Shown piece by piece: positions 25,260-33,794 of a stretch of 47,704 nucleotides of DNA (position 1 is its first letter; each line of letters starts with the position of its first letter). The translations under genes were made by a program, and so were the position numbers. Source of the DNA: Acidobacteriota bacterium (lineage in GTDB: Bacteria; Acidobacteriota; Terriglobia; Terriglobales; Acidobacteriaceae); assembly GCA_021792795.1 (NCBI GenBank), contig JAJYUB010000027.1:1-47704 (forward strand). Direction: 5' to 3'. The notes below the pieces were generated by a model. The model had not been told where the DNA came from. It made no database searches and saw nothing but the letters and a program-made list of their open reading frames with translations.

Positions 25260-26084
25260 TCAAGGTTGGGCCGAGGGCGGGGGTGTCGCTGTTGCCCCGG
25301 TCCGCGGCGCAGCTAACGCCGGCGCCGGCGGCAATGGCTGGCCTGGCTGCACGATGGTGACTTTGTTGAGATAGACGGCGTCGAGCGGTTTGTCCTGCGA
25401 ATTTCGCGGTACCTGAGTGATGGATTCGGCCACCAGGACGCTGGCCGGATCGCATTGGCCAAAGATGGTGTACTGCTGATCGAGAGAAGGCTGCGGCGCC
25501 ACGGTGACAAAGAACTGAGAGCCGTTGGTGTTGGGGCCGGCATTCGCCATGGCCAGGCGGCCAGATGTATCGAAGTTCAGATTTGGCACGATTTCATCGT
25601 TGAAGAAATAGCCTGGGTCGCCCATTCCGGTGCCCGTCGGATCGCCACCCTGGACCATGAAGCCGGGAATCACGCGATGAAACGTGGTGCCGTTGTAGAA
25701 GGGCTTGCCATATATTTTCTTGTGACTGGCCGGGTCGGTGTATTGTTTGCTGCCCGTCGCCAGGCCGATAAAGTTTGCCACAGTTGTGGGCGCTTCTTTG
25801 GAATAGAGTCCGCAGGTCATTCTGCCCATGGATGTATCGAAGACGACAGTCGGCCCGTCCGGAGCGATCGGCGCCTCAATGTGGGCGGTGGTTGCCGGAT
25901 CATCCGGCAGGGCGTCTGTTGCGGTGGGAGCGGATTGCGCCGAGTTGGCCGACGCATCGCCCGCCTGTTGCTGCTGCGACTGGCCGCCGTCGGGTTGGGC
26001 AGTGGCATGGATCTGGCCGAATGCGACCAGGCTGAACAATACGGCCGGGAAAAACAGAGGGAGTCGAACCGTTGAGCGAACCAT
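25260..26084 (-). CDS. Exported cyclophilin-type peptidyl-prolyl isomerase
   Basis: A 274-residue cyclophilin with a signal peptide (MVRSTVRLPLFFPAVLFSLV, cleaved about residue 28), a Gln/Ala/Ser-rich linker (about 30-75), and the cyclophilin domain: FHRVIPGFMVQGGDP and MANAGPNTNGSQFFVT. The C-terminal tail is Pro/Ala-rich and looks disordered. It probably assists folding of envelope proteins in the periplasm. ATG 26084 is preceded by CGGAG; a GTG one codon earlier is also open. It lies upstream of the cytoplasmic paralogue on the same strand. Confidence 0.93.
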   Translation of the reverse strand: MVRSTVRLPLFFPAVLFSLVAFGQIHATAQPDGGQSQQQQAGDASANSAQSAPTATDALPDDPATTAHIEAPIAPDGPTVVFDTSMGRMTCGLYSKEAPTTVANFIGLATGSKQYTDPASHKKIYGKPFYNGTTFHRVIPGFMVQGGDPTGTGMGDPGYFFNDEIVPNLNFDTSGRLAMANAGPNTNGSQFFVTVAPQPSLDQQYTIFGQCDPASVLVAESITQVPRNSQDKPLDAVYLNKVTIVQPGQPLPPAPALAAPRTGATATPPPSAQP

Positions 26085-26087
26085 CAC

Positions 26088-26370
26088 TCCGTATTGTAAC
26101 GGTTTGCGCCATCCTGTGAAGCGCGGGCGAGATCGGGTTTCATCGCTCGAATCCGGATTATCGGCTCTATTGTTGAACGCTTCCGAGCGAGTGAGGCGCA
26201 GGCGAAGATTCTTCGAAATATCGGCCTACGGCCCTCGGTTTCCGTGCAAAAAGTACTCGACCGGGAAGCTTTTACCAGCGTTTAGATTCCTCAAAGGGGA
26301 AATGATCGCTTTGGGTAACAGGAAAGCAACCTGCATTACAGCACTTCTGCACGCAATCGTCAACGGAGCG
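26088..26370. other. Intergenic region upstream of the exported cyclophilin
   Basis: About 280 bases without an identifiable gene. It should include the promoter of the leftward cyclophilin gene. No structure is evident. Confidence 0.35.
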
Positions 26371-26730
26371 AACGTTTCTTATTTCGCGGGCGTTGAGACG
26401 GGAAGCCAGCCGGGTCAATTGGCGGGAGAGATTTCGCAGGCGCCGGGAGCGCAGCAAGGGACGCTGGGAGGGCTGATCTGCACACAGGGTGCTGGACCGT
26501 CGCCCAGCGGCGTTGCTCTGGCGGTGCAGGCAGATGCGTTGCAGCAAATTGCCACCAATGGCGCCAGGATTGCCGTGCCACTGCTGCCCAGCGAGAGTCC
26601 GTACAACGAAGCTATGTTGACCACGAGTGCGTCGAGTTGCGCGCCGGGCGTCGTTTGCGCTCTGTTTGCCATGCGGACATCGATTGCGTTTGTCCGGTGG
26701 CAAGACCGTCCGATGTATGAAGTCATGTGA
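26371..26730 (+). pseudogene. Remnant of a DUF4382 lipoprotein gene paralogue
   Basis: The translated segment from about 26371 (NVSYFAGVETGSQPGQLAG, then CTQGAGPSPSGVAL, ALQQIATNGARIAVPLLP and CAPGVVCALF) aligns with the C-terminal half of the DUF4382 protein downstream (VAYSAGVVLSVQPGQTTGNI, TTQNGATPSAGTAA, ALQQLPGNGPIITVPQLP, CVNYAL). The similarity is moderate but runs through the same order of motifs, with conserved Cys positions. The DUF4382 domain, signal peptide and start are absent, and the end departs from the intact protein after the Cys motif. It is best read as a decayed tandem copy; it might also be the 3' end of a truncated gene whose start was lost. Confidence 0.65.
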
Positions 26731-27012
26731 AGATTTCAAAAATTGATCTGTATTTCTTACATCATCGCTTCAAGGCAATTGTGACGATGGTAACCGGGCG
26801 AGAATTTTCTGGAGATTGCGATGCCGCATAAGTTGTTGATTGAGAAGATGCGATCTGCCGCGTGTGTCGCAGCCGTAGAGAGAAGCAAACTTGGCATCCA
26901 ATTTGCAGTTGTAGTGGAATTGTTATTTCTAACAGGGTTCGACTTCCATTTTTTAAATTCTAACGTCTATGTTTGTTATTCAGCTCAACCCAACGAATTT
27001 TCAGGAGGCATG
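26731..27012. other. Upstream region of the DUF4382 lipoprotein gene
   Basis: An open frame runs through from 26821, but its codons do not look like a protein leader, and the lipobox-containing start lies at 27013. Probably untranslated leader and promoter; AT-rich near 26945-26985. Confidence 0.4.
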
Positions 27013-28461
27013 ATGCGGACAATTCTATCTCTAGCTGTCGGAATGTCGGTTGCAGTTCTGGTTGCCATCGGTTGTTCGGGCGGATCTTCAAGCAGTCCCA
27101 GCATGAATGCCGGATCTGTGAGTGTGAGTTTGAGCGACCCGGCAACCTGCCAGGCACCGAACGGGCCATACAAAGCGGTTTATGTCACCATTACGGATGT
27201 AAAAGCGAGCACCAATTCGAACGCCGCAGCCACGGACCCAAGCTTTGTCGATCTCACGCCGAGTCTGGCCTCGTCTCCCATGCAGGTAAATCTGCTGGGG
27301 CCGGCTGGCGGTCAATGTTTCCTCGCCATGCTAGGTTCCAAGGTTGAGTTACAGGCCGGCAATTACCAACAGATCCGGATCATGCTCGCGCCCGATTCGC
27401 AAGGCGCATCCATCGCCAACAATCAATGCGGGAACTATGCCAACTGCGTTGTTACGTCGGATGGCACGGCGCATGATCTGGCGCTTTCCAGTGAAGCGCA
27501 GACTGGGCTGAAAATTCCCTCCGGGCAAATTGCGAATGGGCAATTCACGGTGGGAGCCGGCCAGACGGAGGACCTGGATATCGACTTCAACACTTGTTCC
27601 TCCATTATTCAGGAAGGGAACGGGACGTACCGGCTGAAGCCTGTTCTCCATGCAGGAGAGATGAGTACAACATCGACGTCCATCAATGGAACGGTGGTCA
27701 GCTCACTCGGGGGAAAACCGATTACCAGCGGGCCGGTGGTCGTTGCCGCCGAACAAAAAGATGCAAGCGGTATCGATCGCATCATCATGAGCACGCTAAC
27801 GGATTCCAATGGCAATTTCGTCTTCTGTCCGCTGCCTGCAGGCACGTACGACATTGTTGCCGTAGGTCCGGCAACCCTTGCGAATGGCACCGTGCCCGGA
27901 GTCGCCTATTCCGCCGGTGTGGTGTTGAGCGTGCAGCCGGGGCAAACGACGGGAAACATCGCACTGGTGCCCAATACGCAGGAGTCTTTACTGGACGGAC
28001 AGGTGACGACGCAAAATGGCGCTACACCGTCGGCCGGCACTGCTGCGGACTTGCAGCTTGCCGCGCTCCAGCAGCTACCCGGCAACGGGCCGATCATCAC
28101 AGTACCTCAGCTTCCAATGACAGGGGTGACTGGGGCTTCTCCCGCGTATAACCCGGAAGGGACCTACGTAACTGCGGCTGGCGGCAACTGCGCCGCAAAC
28201 GTCGATTGCGTCAACTATGCCTTGTATGTTCCGTCGGTATGGCCCAATGTTGGAACCTACCAGACGAGTGGAGTTCAGTTCGCTCAATCGACCACCATGC
28301 CGGTAAACTACACGGTCGATGCCGAGGCGGAAATTCCTGGTTCGGGAGGCGCGCTTGACTGTTCCTCTCCAGACATGCAGGCCAATACCACTACCTCTGG
28401 CGGGCCGCTGACGGCAGCATCAGGAAACGCCGCCACAATTGCATTTACCGGGTGTCAGTAA
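27013..28461 (+). CDS. DUF4382 lipoprotein with carboxypeptidase-regulatory-like domain
   Basis: A 482-residue envelope lipoprotein. The signal peptide (MRTILSLAVGMSVAVLVAIG) ends in a lipobox with the Cys at residue 21, followed by Gly/Ser. The DUF4382 domain (about 34-215) begins SVSVSLSDPATCQ and contains VYVTITDVKAS and LQAGNYQQIRIML. A second domain (about 225-330) has the beta-sandwich pattern of carboxypeptidase-regulatory-like or Cna-B folds (NGTVVSSLGGKPITSGPVVV, TDSNGNFVFCPLPAGTYDI). The C-terminal part is beta-rich with paired cysteines. ATG 27013 is chosen because AGGAGG is 4 bases ahead; ATG 27010 is too close. Function unknown; probably surface or periplasmic. Confidence 0.87.
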   Translation: MRTILSLAVGMSVAVLVAIGCSGGSSSSPSMNAGSVSVSLSDPATCQAPNGPYKAVYVTITDVKASTNSNAAATDPSFVDLTPSLASSPMQVNLLGPAGGQCFLAMLGSKVELQAGNYQQIRIMLAPDSQGASIANNQCGNYANCVVTSDGTAHDLALSSEAQTGLKIPSGQIANGQFTVGAGQTEDLDIDFNTCSSIIQEGNGTYRLKPVLHAGEMSTTSTSINGTVVSSLGGKPITSGPVVVAAEQKDASGIDRIIMSTLTDSNGNFVFCPLPAGTYDIVAVGPATLANGTVPGVAYSAGVVLSVQPGQTTGNIALVPNTQESLLDGQVTTQNGATPSAGTAADLQLAALQQLPGNGPIITVPQLPMTGVTGASPAYNPEGTYVTAAGGNCAANVDCVNYALYVPSVWPNVGTYQTSGVQFAQSTTMPVNYTVDAEAEIPGSGGALDCSSPDMQANTTTSGGPLTAASGNAATIAFTGCQ

Positions 28462-28470
28462 CGCATCGAA

Positions 28471-28511
28471 GGGCGGGAGGTCCGGACCATCGCAAGCCGG
28501 ACAACCCGCCC
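28471..28511 (+). other. GC-rich stem-loop after the DUF4382 gene
   Basis: GGGCGGGAGGTCCGG (28471-28485) pairs with CCGGACAACCCGCCC (28497-28511), 13 of 15 pairs, loop of 11 bases. There is no T-run. It sits 9 bases after the lipoprotein stop and 38 bases before the next start. It may stabilise or end the upstream mRNA. Confidence 0.55.
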
Positions 28512-28549
28512 GTTGGCTTGTCCACCCTCTTACATTAGAGGAAAAAATA

Positions 28550-28741
28550 ATGGCCGAAATTCTCGATCTAAATCGGAACACACCCATGAAGCCGCTCGAC
28601 GCCACCGTTGAAGGTGAAGAGAAAGAGTCCTTGCAAGCGCATCGCAGCGTAGAGCGTGAAGCCGATAAGGCAGCCGAACGCGGCAAGGAACGGCAAAGGC
28701 AAAACGACCAGGGTGAATTCAGCAATGTAGGTCCCGTCTGA
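28550..28741 (+). CDS. Small charged hypothetical protein
   Basis: From ATG 28550 a 63-residue hydrophilic protein: MAEILDLNRNTPMKPLDATV, then a helical, highly charged stretch (EGEEKESLQAHRSVEREADK / AAERGKERQRQNDQ). The ribosome-binding site AGAGGA is well placed 8 bases upstream. No hydrophobic segment or family match is seen. It is probably cytoplasmic; the function is unknown. It is followed by a strong hairpin. Confidence 0.7.
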   Translation: MAEILDLNRNTPMKPLDATVEGEEKESLQAHRSVEREADKAAERGKERQRQNDQGEFSNVGPV

Positions 28742-28818
28742 GCGTCCGGAATAAAAGACGGCGCGACAAGAAATTAGTATCGCTGTTCCAACGGTGTTAC
28801 ACGCAGCAGCCCTCCCCG

Positions 28819-28862
28819 GTCTCGCGCTGGTTTCTCATTTCTATGAGAGGCCAGCGCGAGAC
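28819..28862 (+). terminator. Strong hairpin, probable terminator of the 63-aa gene
   Basis: GTCTCGCGCTGG pairs perfectly with CCAGCGCGAGAC (12 bp). The inner part (TTTCTCAT / ATGAGAGG) continues the stem through two G-T wobbles and six pairs, leaving a 4-base loop (TTCT). TTTATT follows, so the T-tract is weak. It is 78 bases after the stop codon. Confidence 0.65.
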
Positions 28863-29195
28863 TTTATTCAGCCATTCGCATCTTGCTCCGCACCTTCCGC
28901 TCAAGAATGCGTCAGCGTTGCGCAACCAGAAGCAACTGCCTTCCTTGACTCGCGAGCGATCACGCTCCAATAATGGATGTTGACTCTTCCGCCGTCTTTT
29001 CTTGCCCGCTGAATGGCGGTTTCCGCGCAAGCCGCGTGGATGACCATGCCTTCGGTTTTCGGCTGGCGCGTTGGTACGCGTATCGCTTGCCCCGAGCGCC
29101 GGCTGCAAGCACCGGCACGAGACGAGCCAATGCATCCTCAACCGCAGTAAGGGGTGGAGACTGATGATTTACCTCGACAAGGTTGGAAAAGACAA
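28863..29195. other. Leader region of the sdhCAB operon
   Basis: About 330 bases with no convincing gene; probable location of the sdh promoter and leader. An open frame leading into sdhC from 29154 lacks family similarity. Confidence 0.4.
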
Positions 29196-29897
29196 ATGAG
29201 CGCAACGATCAGCGTCGCTGAGGCCCACTCGCGCAAGAACCGCGCCGTCACTTTCTGGCAGTCCACAAACGGAAAAAAAGTCGTCATGGCGGTGACCGGC
29301 GCCATGATGTTTCTGTTTGTGATCGGCCATTTGCTGGGCAACCTGCAAGTGTTTGAAGGCCCTGAAAAGATCAACGCCTATGGCCACTTTCTGCACAGCA
29401 TCGGCGAAGTGCTGTGGATCGTGCGTGGCACTCTGATCATGGCAATCCTGCTGCACATTGCCGCGACGGTACAGCTTGCGATACGCAACAAGAAAGCGCG
29501 GCCCATCGGTTACTCCCGCAAAGAAGCGATCAACTCCTCCTACGCGTCGCGCACCATGTATTGGAGCGGCCCCATCGTTCTGGCCTTCATCATTTTTCAC
29601 CTGCTGCAGTTCACCGCCGGGTACGTCCATCCTGAAGCGCGGTTTGTTGAAGGCGATGTGTACCACAACCTGGTGTCGGGCTTTCAGGTATGGTGGGTAT
29701 CGCTCTGGTACATTTTCGCGATCACGCTGCTGGGCTTCCACCTGCGTCACGGCATCTGGAGCATGTTTCAGTCGGTCGGGATTGCCCATCCGCGTCACAC
29801 GCAGACGCTGAAACACGCTGCACTCCTGATTGCCACTCTGATTGTTCTGGGATACATTTCCATCCCGATTAGCATTTTGCTGGGGCTCGTAAAATAA
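29196..29897 (+). CDS. sdhC: Succinate dehydrogenase cytochrome b subunit (SdhC, b558 type)
   Basis: A 233-residue membrane anchor and quinone-reducing subunit of succinate dehydrogenase (Complex II). Five hydrophobic segments are present, with conserved His residues ([33 protein letters not shown]) that can ligate two haems. This single-anchor organisation is that of the B. subtilis / Bacteroidota-type enzyme, so no SdhD is expected. ATG 29196 is chosen over the open frame from 29154. Its TAA overlaps the ATG of sdhA (TAATG). Confidence 0.94.
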   Translation: MSATISVAEAHSRKNRAVTFWQSTNGKKVVMAVTGAMMFLFVIGHLLGNLQVFEGPEKINAYGHFLHSIGEVLWIVRGTLIMAILLHIAATVQLAIRNKKARPIGYSRKEAINSSYASRTMYWSGPIVLAFIIFHLLQFTAGYVHPEARFVEGDVYHNLVSGFQVWWVSLWYIFAITLLGFHLRHGIWSMFQSVGIAHPRHTQTLKHAALLIATLIVLGYISIPISILLGLVK

Positions 29898-31810
29898 TGA
29901 CACTCGACGCAAGAATCCCTTCCGGCCCAATTGAACAGGCGTGGGACAAGGCCCGCTTCGACATGAAGCTGGTGAATCCCGCCAACAAGCGCAAGCACAA
30001 TTTGATCGTTGTCGGTTCCGGTCTGGCCGGGGCGTCCGCATCGGCGTCGCTGGGCGAGCTGGGCTACAACGTGAAATGCTTCTGCTTTCAGGATTCGCCG
30101 CGACGCGCCCACTCCATCGCCGCGCAGGGCGGCATCAACGCGGCAAAAAATTATCCCAACGACGGCGAGAGCATTTACCGCTTGTTTTACGACACGGTGA
30201 AGGGCGGCGATTTTCGCGCCCGCGAAGCCAACATCTACCGGCTGGCGGAAATCAGCAACCACATCATCGATCAGTGCGTGGCCCAGGGCGTTCCGTTTGC
30301 GCGCGAATACGGCGGCACGTTGACGAACCGTTCCTTCGGCGGCGCGCAGGTGTCGCGCACGTTTTACGCGCGCGGCCAGACAGGCCAGCAGCTCCTGCTG
30401 GGCGCGTACCAGGCGCTGGAACGCCAGGTCCATGCAGGGACCGTCACCATGATTCCGCGCACCGAAATGCTCGACCTGATCGTGATCGATGGACAGGCCC
30501 GTGGCATCGTGGCACGCAACCTGGTCACGGGAAAATTCACGGTGCATATCGCCGATGCGGTGGTTCTTGCCACGGGCGGTTACGGCAACGTCTATTATTT
30601 GTCCACCAATGCGAAGGGCTCCAACGCCACCGCAATCTGGCGCGCGTACAAACGAGGAGCGTTGTTCGCCAATCCATGCTTCACGCAAATCCATCCAACG
30701 TGCATTCCAGTATCGGGCGAGTATCAGTCGAAGCTGACGCTGATGAGCGAGTCGCTGCGCAACGACGGTCGAATCTGGGTGCCAAAGACAAAAGGCGACA
30801 AGCGGCCGCCGAATGAAATCCCGGAAGACGAGCGCGATTATTATCTGGAGCGGCGCTACCCAAGTTTCGGCAATCTGGTGCCGCGCGATGTAGCTTCGCG
30901 CAACGCCAAGGCCGTCTGCGATGAAGGCCGCGGAGTGGGGAAGACGGGGCTCGGTGTCTACCTAGACTTTTCCGAGGCGATCGCGCGGCTAGGCGAGAAG
31001 ACGATTCGCGAACGTTATGGAAATCTGTTCGACATGTATCAGCGCATCACGGATGAAGATCCCTACAAGGCGCCGATGCGTATTTATCCCGCCATCCACT
31101 ACACCATGGGCGGCCTGTGGGTGGATTATCAATTGCAGAGCACCATACCGGGCCTGTTTGTGCTGGGCGAAGCAAATTTTTCCGATCATGGCGCCAATCG
31201 CCTGGGCGCCAGCGCGTTGATGCAGGGACTTTCGGACGGCTACTTCATCATTCCTTATACAGTCGGAAACTATCTGGCGACGAACAAGTTCGCCAAGGTG
31301 GGTGAATCGCACGCGGAAGCGCAAAGCGCGGTCACCATTGCGCAGCAGAAGATCGACAAGCTGCTCTCCATCAAGGGCAAACGCACGGTGGATTCTTTCC
31401 ATCGCGAGCTGGGCAAAATTCTATGGGACTACTGCGGCATGGCGCGAACGGCCGAGGGTCTCGAAAAAGCGATTGGAGAAATTCGCGCGCTGCGCGACGA
31501 GTATTGGCACAACGTGACCGTCCCCGGCAGCGGCGACGATCTGAATCAGAGCCTGGAGAAAGCAGGCCGTGTGGCGGACTTCTTTGAGCTGGCGGAATTG
31601 ATGTGTATCGACGCACGCGACCGGAACGAGTCCTGCGGCGGCCATTTTCGCGAGGAACATCAGACGCCGGAGGGCGAAGCCCAGCGCGACGATGAGCATT
31701 ATTCCTACGTCGCGGCCTGGGGTTATCGCGGCCGCGATGCCGCTCCTGAGTTGACCAAGGAACCGCTCGAGTTCCAGTACGTTCATCCGAGCCAGAGGAG
31801 CTACAAGTAA
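29897..31810 (+). CDS. sdhA: Succinate dehydrogenase flavoprotein subunit
   Basis: A 637-residue catalytic subunit that oxidises succinate to fumarate with covalently bound FAD. Visible: the FAD-binding [12 protein letters not shown] (about 37-48), the His of [14 protein letters not shown] that carries the flavin, active-site [10 protein letters not shown], and the basic RDVASR. The sequence type (with [11 protein letters not shown] and an extended C-terminus) groups with the Bacillus/Bacteroidota class, matching the single-anchor sdhC. Start and stop overlap both neighbours by one base (TAATG), so the three subunits should be made in stoichiometric amounts. Confidence 0.97.
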   Translation: MTLDARIPSGPIEQAWDKARFDMKLVNPANKRKHNLIVVGSGLAGASASASLGELGYNVKCFCFQDSPRRAHSIAAQGGINAAKNYPNDGESIYRLFYDTVKGGDFRAREANIYRLAEISNHIIDQCVAQGVPFAREYGGTLTNRSFGGAQVSRTFYARGQTGQQLLLGAYQALERQVHAGTVTMIPRTEMLDLIVIDGQARGIVARNLVTGKFTVHIADAVVLATGGYGNVYYLSTNAKGSNATAIWRAYKRGALFANPCFTQIHPTCIPVSGEYQSKLTLMSESLRNDGRIWVPKTKGDKRPPNEIPEDERDYYLERRYPSFGNLVPRDVASRNAKAVCDEGRGVGKTGLGVYLDFSEAIARLGEKTIRERYGNLFDMYQRITDEDPYKAPMRIYPAIHYTMGGLWVDYQLQSTIPGLFVLGEANFSDHGANRLGASALMQGLSDGYFIIPYTVGNYLATNKFAKVGESHAEAQSAVTIAQQKIDKLLSIKGKRTVDSFHRELGKILWDYCGMARTAEGLEKAIGEIRALRDEYWHNVTVPGSGDDLNQSLEKAGRVADFFELAELMCIDARDRNESCGGHFREEHQTPEGEAQRDDEHYSYVAAWGYRGRDAAPELTKEPLEFQYVHPSQRSYK

Positions 31811-32607
31811 TGAAACTAAAATTAAAAATCTGGCGGCAGAAGAATTGTAAAGAGAAGGGCAAATTCGTCCAGTATGCTGTGGATAACGTCGATCCCGAGA
31901 TGTCGATGCTGGAATGTCTCGATGTGCTGAACGAATCGCTGATCGAGCGCGACGAAGAGCCAGTGGCATTCGAGCATGACTGCCGGGAAGGCATCTGCGG
32001 CTCCTGCGGCTTTATGATCAACGGCGTGGCCCATGGACCGGAGCGCGCGACCACTGTCTGCCAGTTGACCATGCGGCACTTCAAGGACGGCGACGAATTG
32101 GCGATCGAGCCGTGGCGTTCGGTGGCGTTTCCTCTGGTCAAGGACCTGGTGGTCGATCGCAGCGCATTCGATCACATTATCGAGGCTGGCGGCTACATTT
32201 CCGTCTCGACCGGCAATGCCCAGGATGGCAACACGCTGCTGATCGGCAAAGATATAGCGGACAAGGCGATGGATGCCGCCGCCTGCATCGGCTGCGGGGC
32301 CTGCGTGGCAGCCTGCCCCAACGCATCCGCGGCACTGTTTACCGGCGCAAAAATTGCGCATCTTGGGGCCCTGCCGCAGGGCAAGCCGGAGCGCGACCGC
32401 CGCGCCTTGAGCATGGTCTCCCAGATGAACATGGAAGCTTTTGGGAACTGCACCAACATTGGCGAGTGTACCGGCGTATGTCCCAAGGAGATCCCGCTGG
32501 AAGCGATCGCCACCATGAATCGCGACTACCTGCTGGCAAGCTGCAAAAAGCGCGAGGACATCGCGACAGACATTTCTCCTGTGATTGAACTGACTGCCAA
32601 GGGGTAG
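31810..32607 (+). CDS. sdhB: Succinate dehydrogenase iron-sulfur subunit
   Basis: A 265-residue electron-transfer subunit linking the flavin to the membrane quinone. The [2Fe-2S] ligands are Cys58, Cys63 and Cys66 in [10 protein letters not shown] and Cys84 in TTVCQL. The [4Fe-4S] and [3Fe-4S] ligands lie in [13 protein letters not shown] and in the later [16 protein letters not shown]. The start overlaps sdhA (TAATG). The operon ends here; rdgB follows convergently. Confidence 0.97.
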   Translation: MKLKLKIWRQKNCKEKGKFVQYAVDNVDPEMSMLECLDVLNESLIERDEEPVAFEHDCREGICGSCGFMINGVAHGPERATTVCQLTMRHFKDGDELAIEPWRSVAFPLVKDLVVDRSAFDHIIEAGGYISVSTGNAQDGNTLLIGKDIADKAMDAAACIGCGACVAACPNASAALFTGAKIAHLGALPQGKPERDRRALSMVSQMNMEAFGNCTNIGECTGVCPKEIPLEAIATMNRDYLLASCKKREDIATDISPVIELTAKG

Positions 32608-32620
32608 GCGCTGGCCAGCG

Positions 32621-33283
32621 TTACGGGTTGGACGCTTCTTGCCGGTTTGGGATGAGTTGCGTCAGCAGACGGCGCAGGGCATGGCCGCGATGGCTGATTG
32701 TGTATTTCTGTTCCAGGCTGATTTCCGCCATGGTCCGATCGAACTCCGGCAAATAAAAAAGAGGATCGTAGCCGAAGCCTCCGCAGCCGCGCGGAGCGTC
32801 GAGAATCATGCCCTCCACCGCGCCATGCGCAACTGCGATGCACTCTCCGTCGCGGGCAGCGGCCAGCACGCACCGATAGCGGGCGGTGCGATCGGCCTGC
32901 GAAAGGCCGCGTAGATTCTCCAGCAAAAACACATTGTTGCGGGCATCGTCGGTACTCGCGCGGAGCGACTCCGGATCGAAGCCGGCATCGGCGGCATACC
33001 GCGCTGAACGGACACCGGGCGCGCCCTGCAGTGCATCCACTTCCAGGCCGGAATCGTCTGCCAGCACGATGCAGCCGGGGGCGTGGCGGCTGTATTCCAT
33101 TGCCTTGCTACGAGCATTCTCTTCAAATGTGGCGCCATTTTCCGGCGGAGGCTCAATTTGCTCCATTCCAGGCAAGCGGACGAATTCAACTTCTCCGCCA
33201 TGCGGCCCGACGGCGACGGCGAAGTCGCGCAGTTTCCCTGGATTCGTGGTCGCAACGTGGAGTGTGAGAGGCATCGTTGGCAT
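32621..33283 (-). CDS. rdgB: XTP/dITP diphosphatase (RdgB/HAM1)
   Basis: A 220-residue nucleotide house-cleaning pyrophosphatase that hydrolyses ITP, dITP and XTP to monophosphates, preventing incorporation of deaminated purines. Signatures: TTNPGKLRDF near the N-terminus, ENARSKAMEYS, ADDSGLEVDALQGAPGVRSARYA, and FGYDPLFYLPEFDRTMAEI. Length and motifs are normal. Start is ATG 33283 or ATG 33274; no ribosome-binding site decides. Confidence 0.95.
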   Translation of the reverse strand: MPTMPLTLHVATTNPGKLRDFAVAVGPHGGEVEFVRLPGMEQIEPPPENGATFEENARSKAMEYSRHAPGCIVLADDSGLEVDALQGAPGVRSARYAADAGFDPESLRASTDDARNNVFLLENLRGLSQADRTARYRCVLAAARDGECIAVAHGAVEGMILDAPRGCGGFGYDPLFYLPEFDRTMAEISLEQKYTISHRGHALRRLLTQLIPNRQEASNP

Positions 33284-33397
33284 CGGGCAGTCGGCGATCG
33301 CGTTGGGGAGGATGACCGGCGGTCGGCGATACCGCCTGAATCGCAGCGAATTGGCTGCGCTCAGGCGGATTGCCGGATGAATGAGAGATGTTCGCGT

Positions 33398-33733
33398 CTA
33401 TTTTCCGGACGCAACAGAGGCGACCTGGACCGTCGTGCCGGAAACCGTGCCCTTGACCACAGCAGGCGCGCCAGCCAGTGCATACAACTCTTTCTTTACG
33501 TCAGCGCTAGCTTGCAGGGTATACACCTTGTCGCCGACCACCAGCGCGTAGGCAGATCCCATGCCAACGCACTCACGGGTACACTTGGCGGCGCTGGCGC
33601 CAGCCATCATATGCTTGGCGCCGCACATCTGGTCTGAGACGACGCCTTTCAGCGTTGTGGTCTGGGCGCTGGCCGCGGCGGCGGACAGCAGGGCAACGAT
33701 GGCGAACGGGCCGAGCGTGCGGGAAATGTTCAT
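33398..33733 (-). CDS. Small exported Cys-containing protein
   Basis: A 111-residue exported protein. The signal peptide (MNISRTLGPFAIVALLSAAA) is cleaved at about residue 23. The mature part begins TTLKGVVSDQMCGAKHMMAG and has a second Cys pair in KCTRECVGMGSAY, followed by a beta-rich domain (ALVVGDKVYTLQ, VVKGTVSGTTVQVASV). I recall this 'DQMCGAKHM...C..EC' pattern in Acidobacteria, as a small family of exported proteins of unknown role. Met and Cys placement could suit metal binding, but that is inference. AGGAAA precedes the ATG. Confidence 0.82.
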   Translation of the reverse strand: MNISRTLGPFAIVALLSAAAASAQTTTLKGVVSDQMCGAKHMMAGASAAKCTRECVGMGSAYALVVGDKVYTLQASADVKKELYALAGAPAVVKGTVSGTTVQVASVASGK

Positions 33734-33794
33734 TCGAGTTTCCTTTCAGAGGTCGGGTAGGTTTCCCTGGCGAGCAAAGTCGGCCAGGGAGTGT

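Noticed and set aside
25828-26370. Upstream part of the open frame leading into the DUF4382 remnant
   Set aside because: It overlaps the exported cyclophilin in antisense and shows no similarity to the family before about 26371.
28797-29164. Short open frames on both strands before sdhC
   Set aside because: They have no ribosome-binding site or protein-like composition, and overlap the strong hairpin at 28819-28862.
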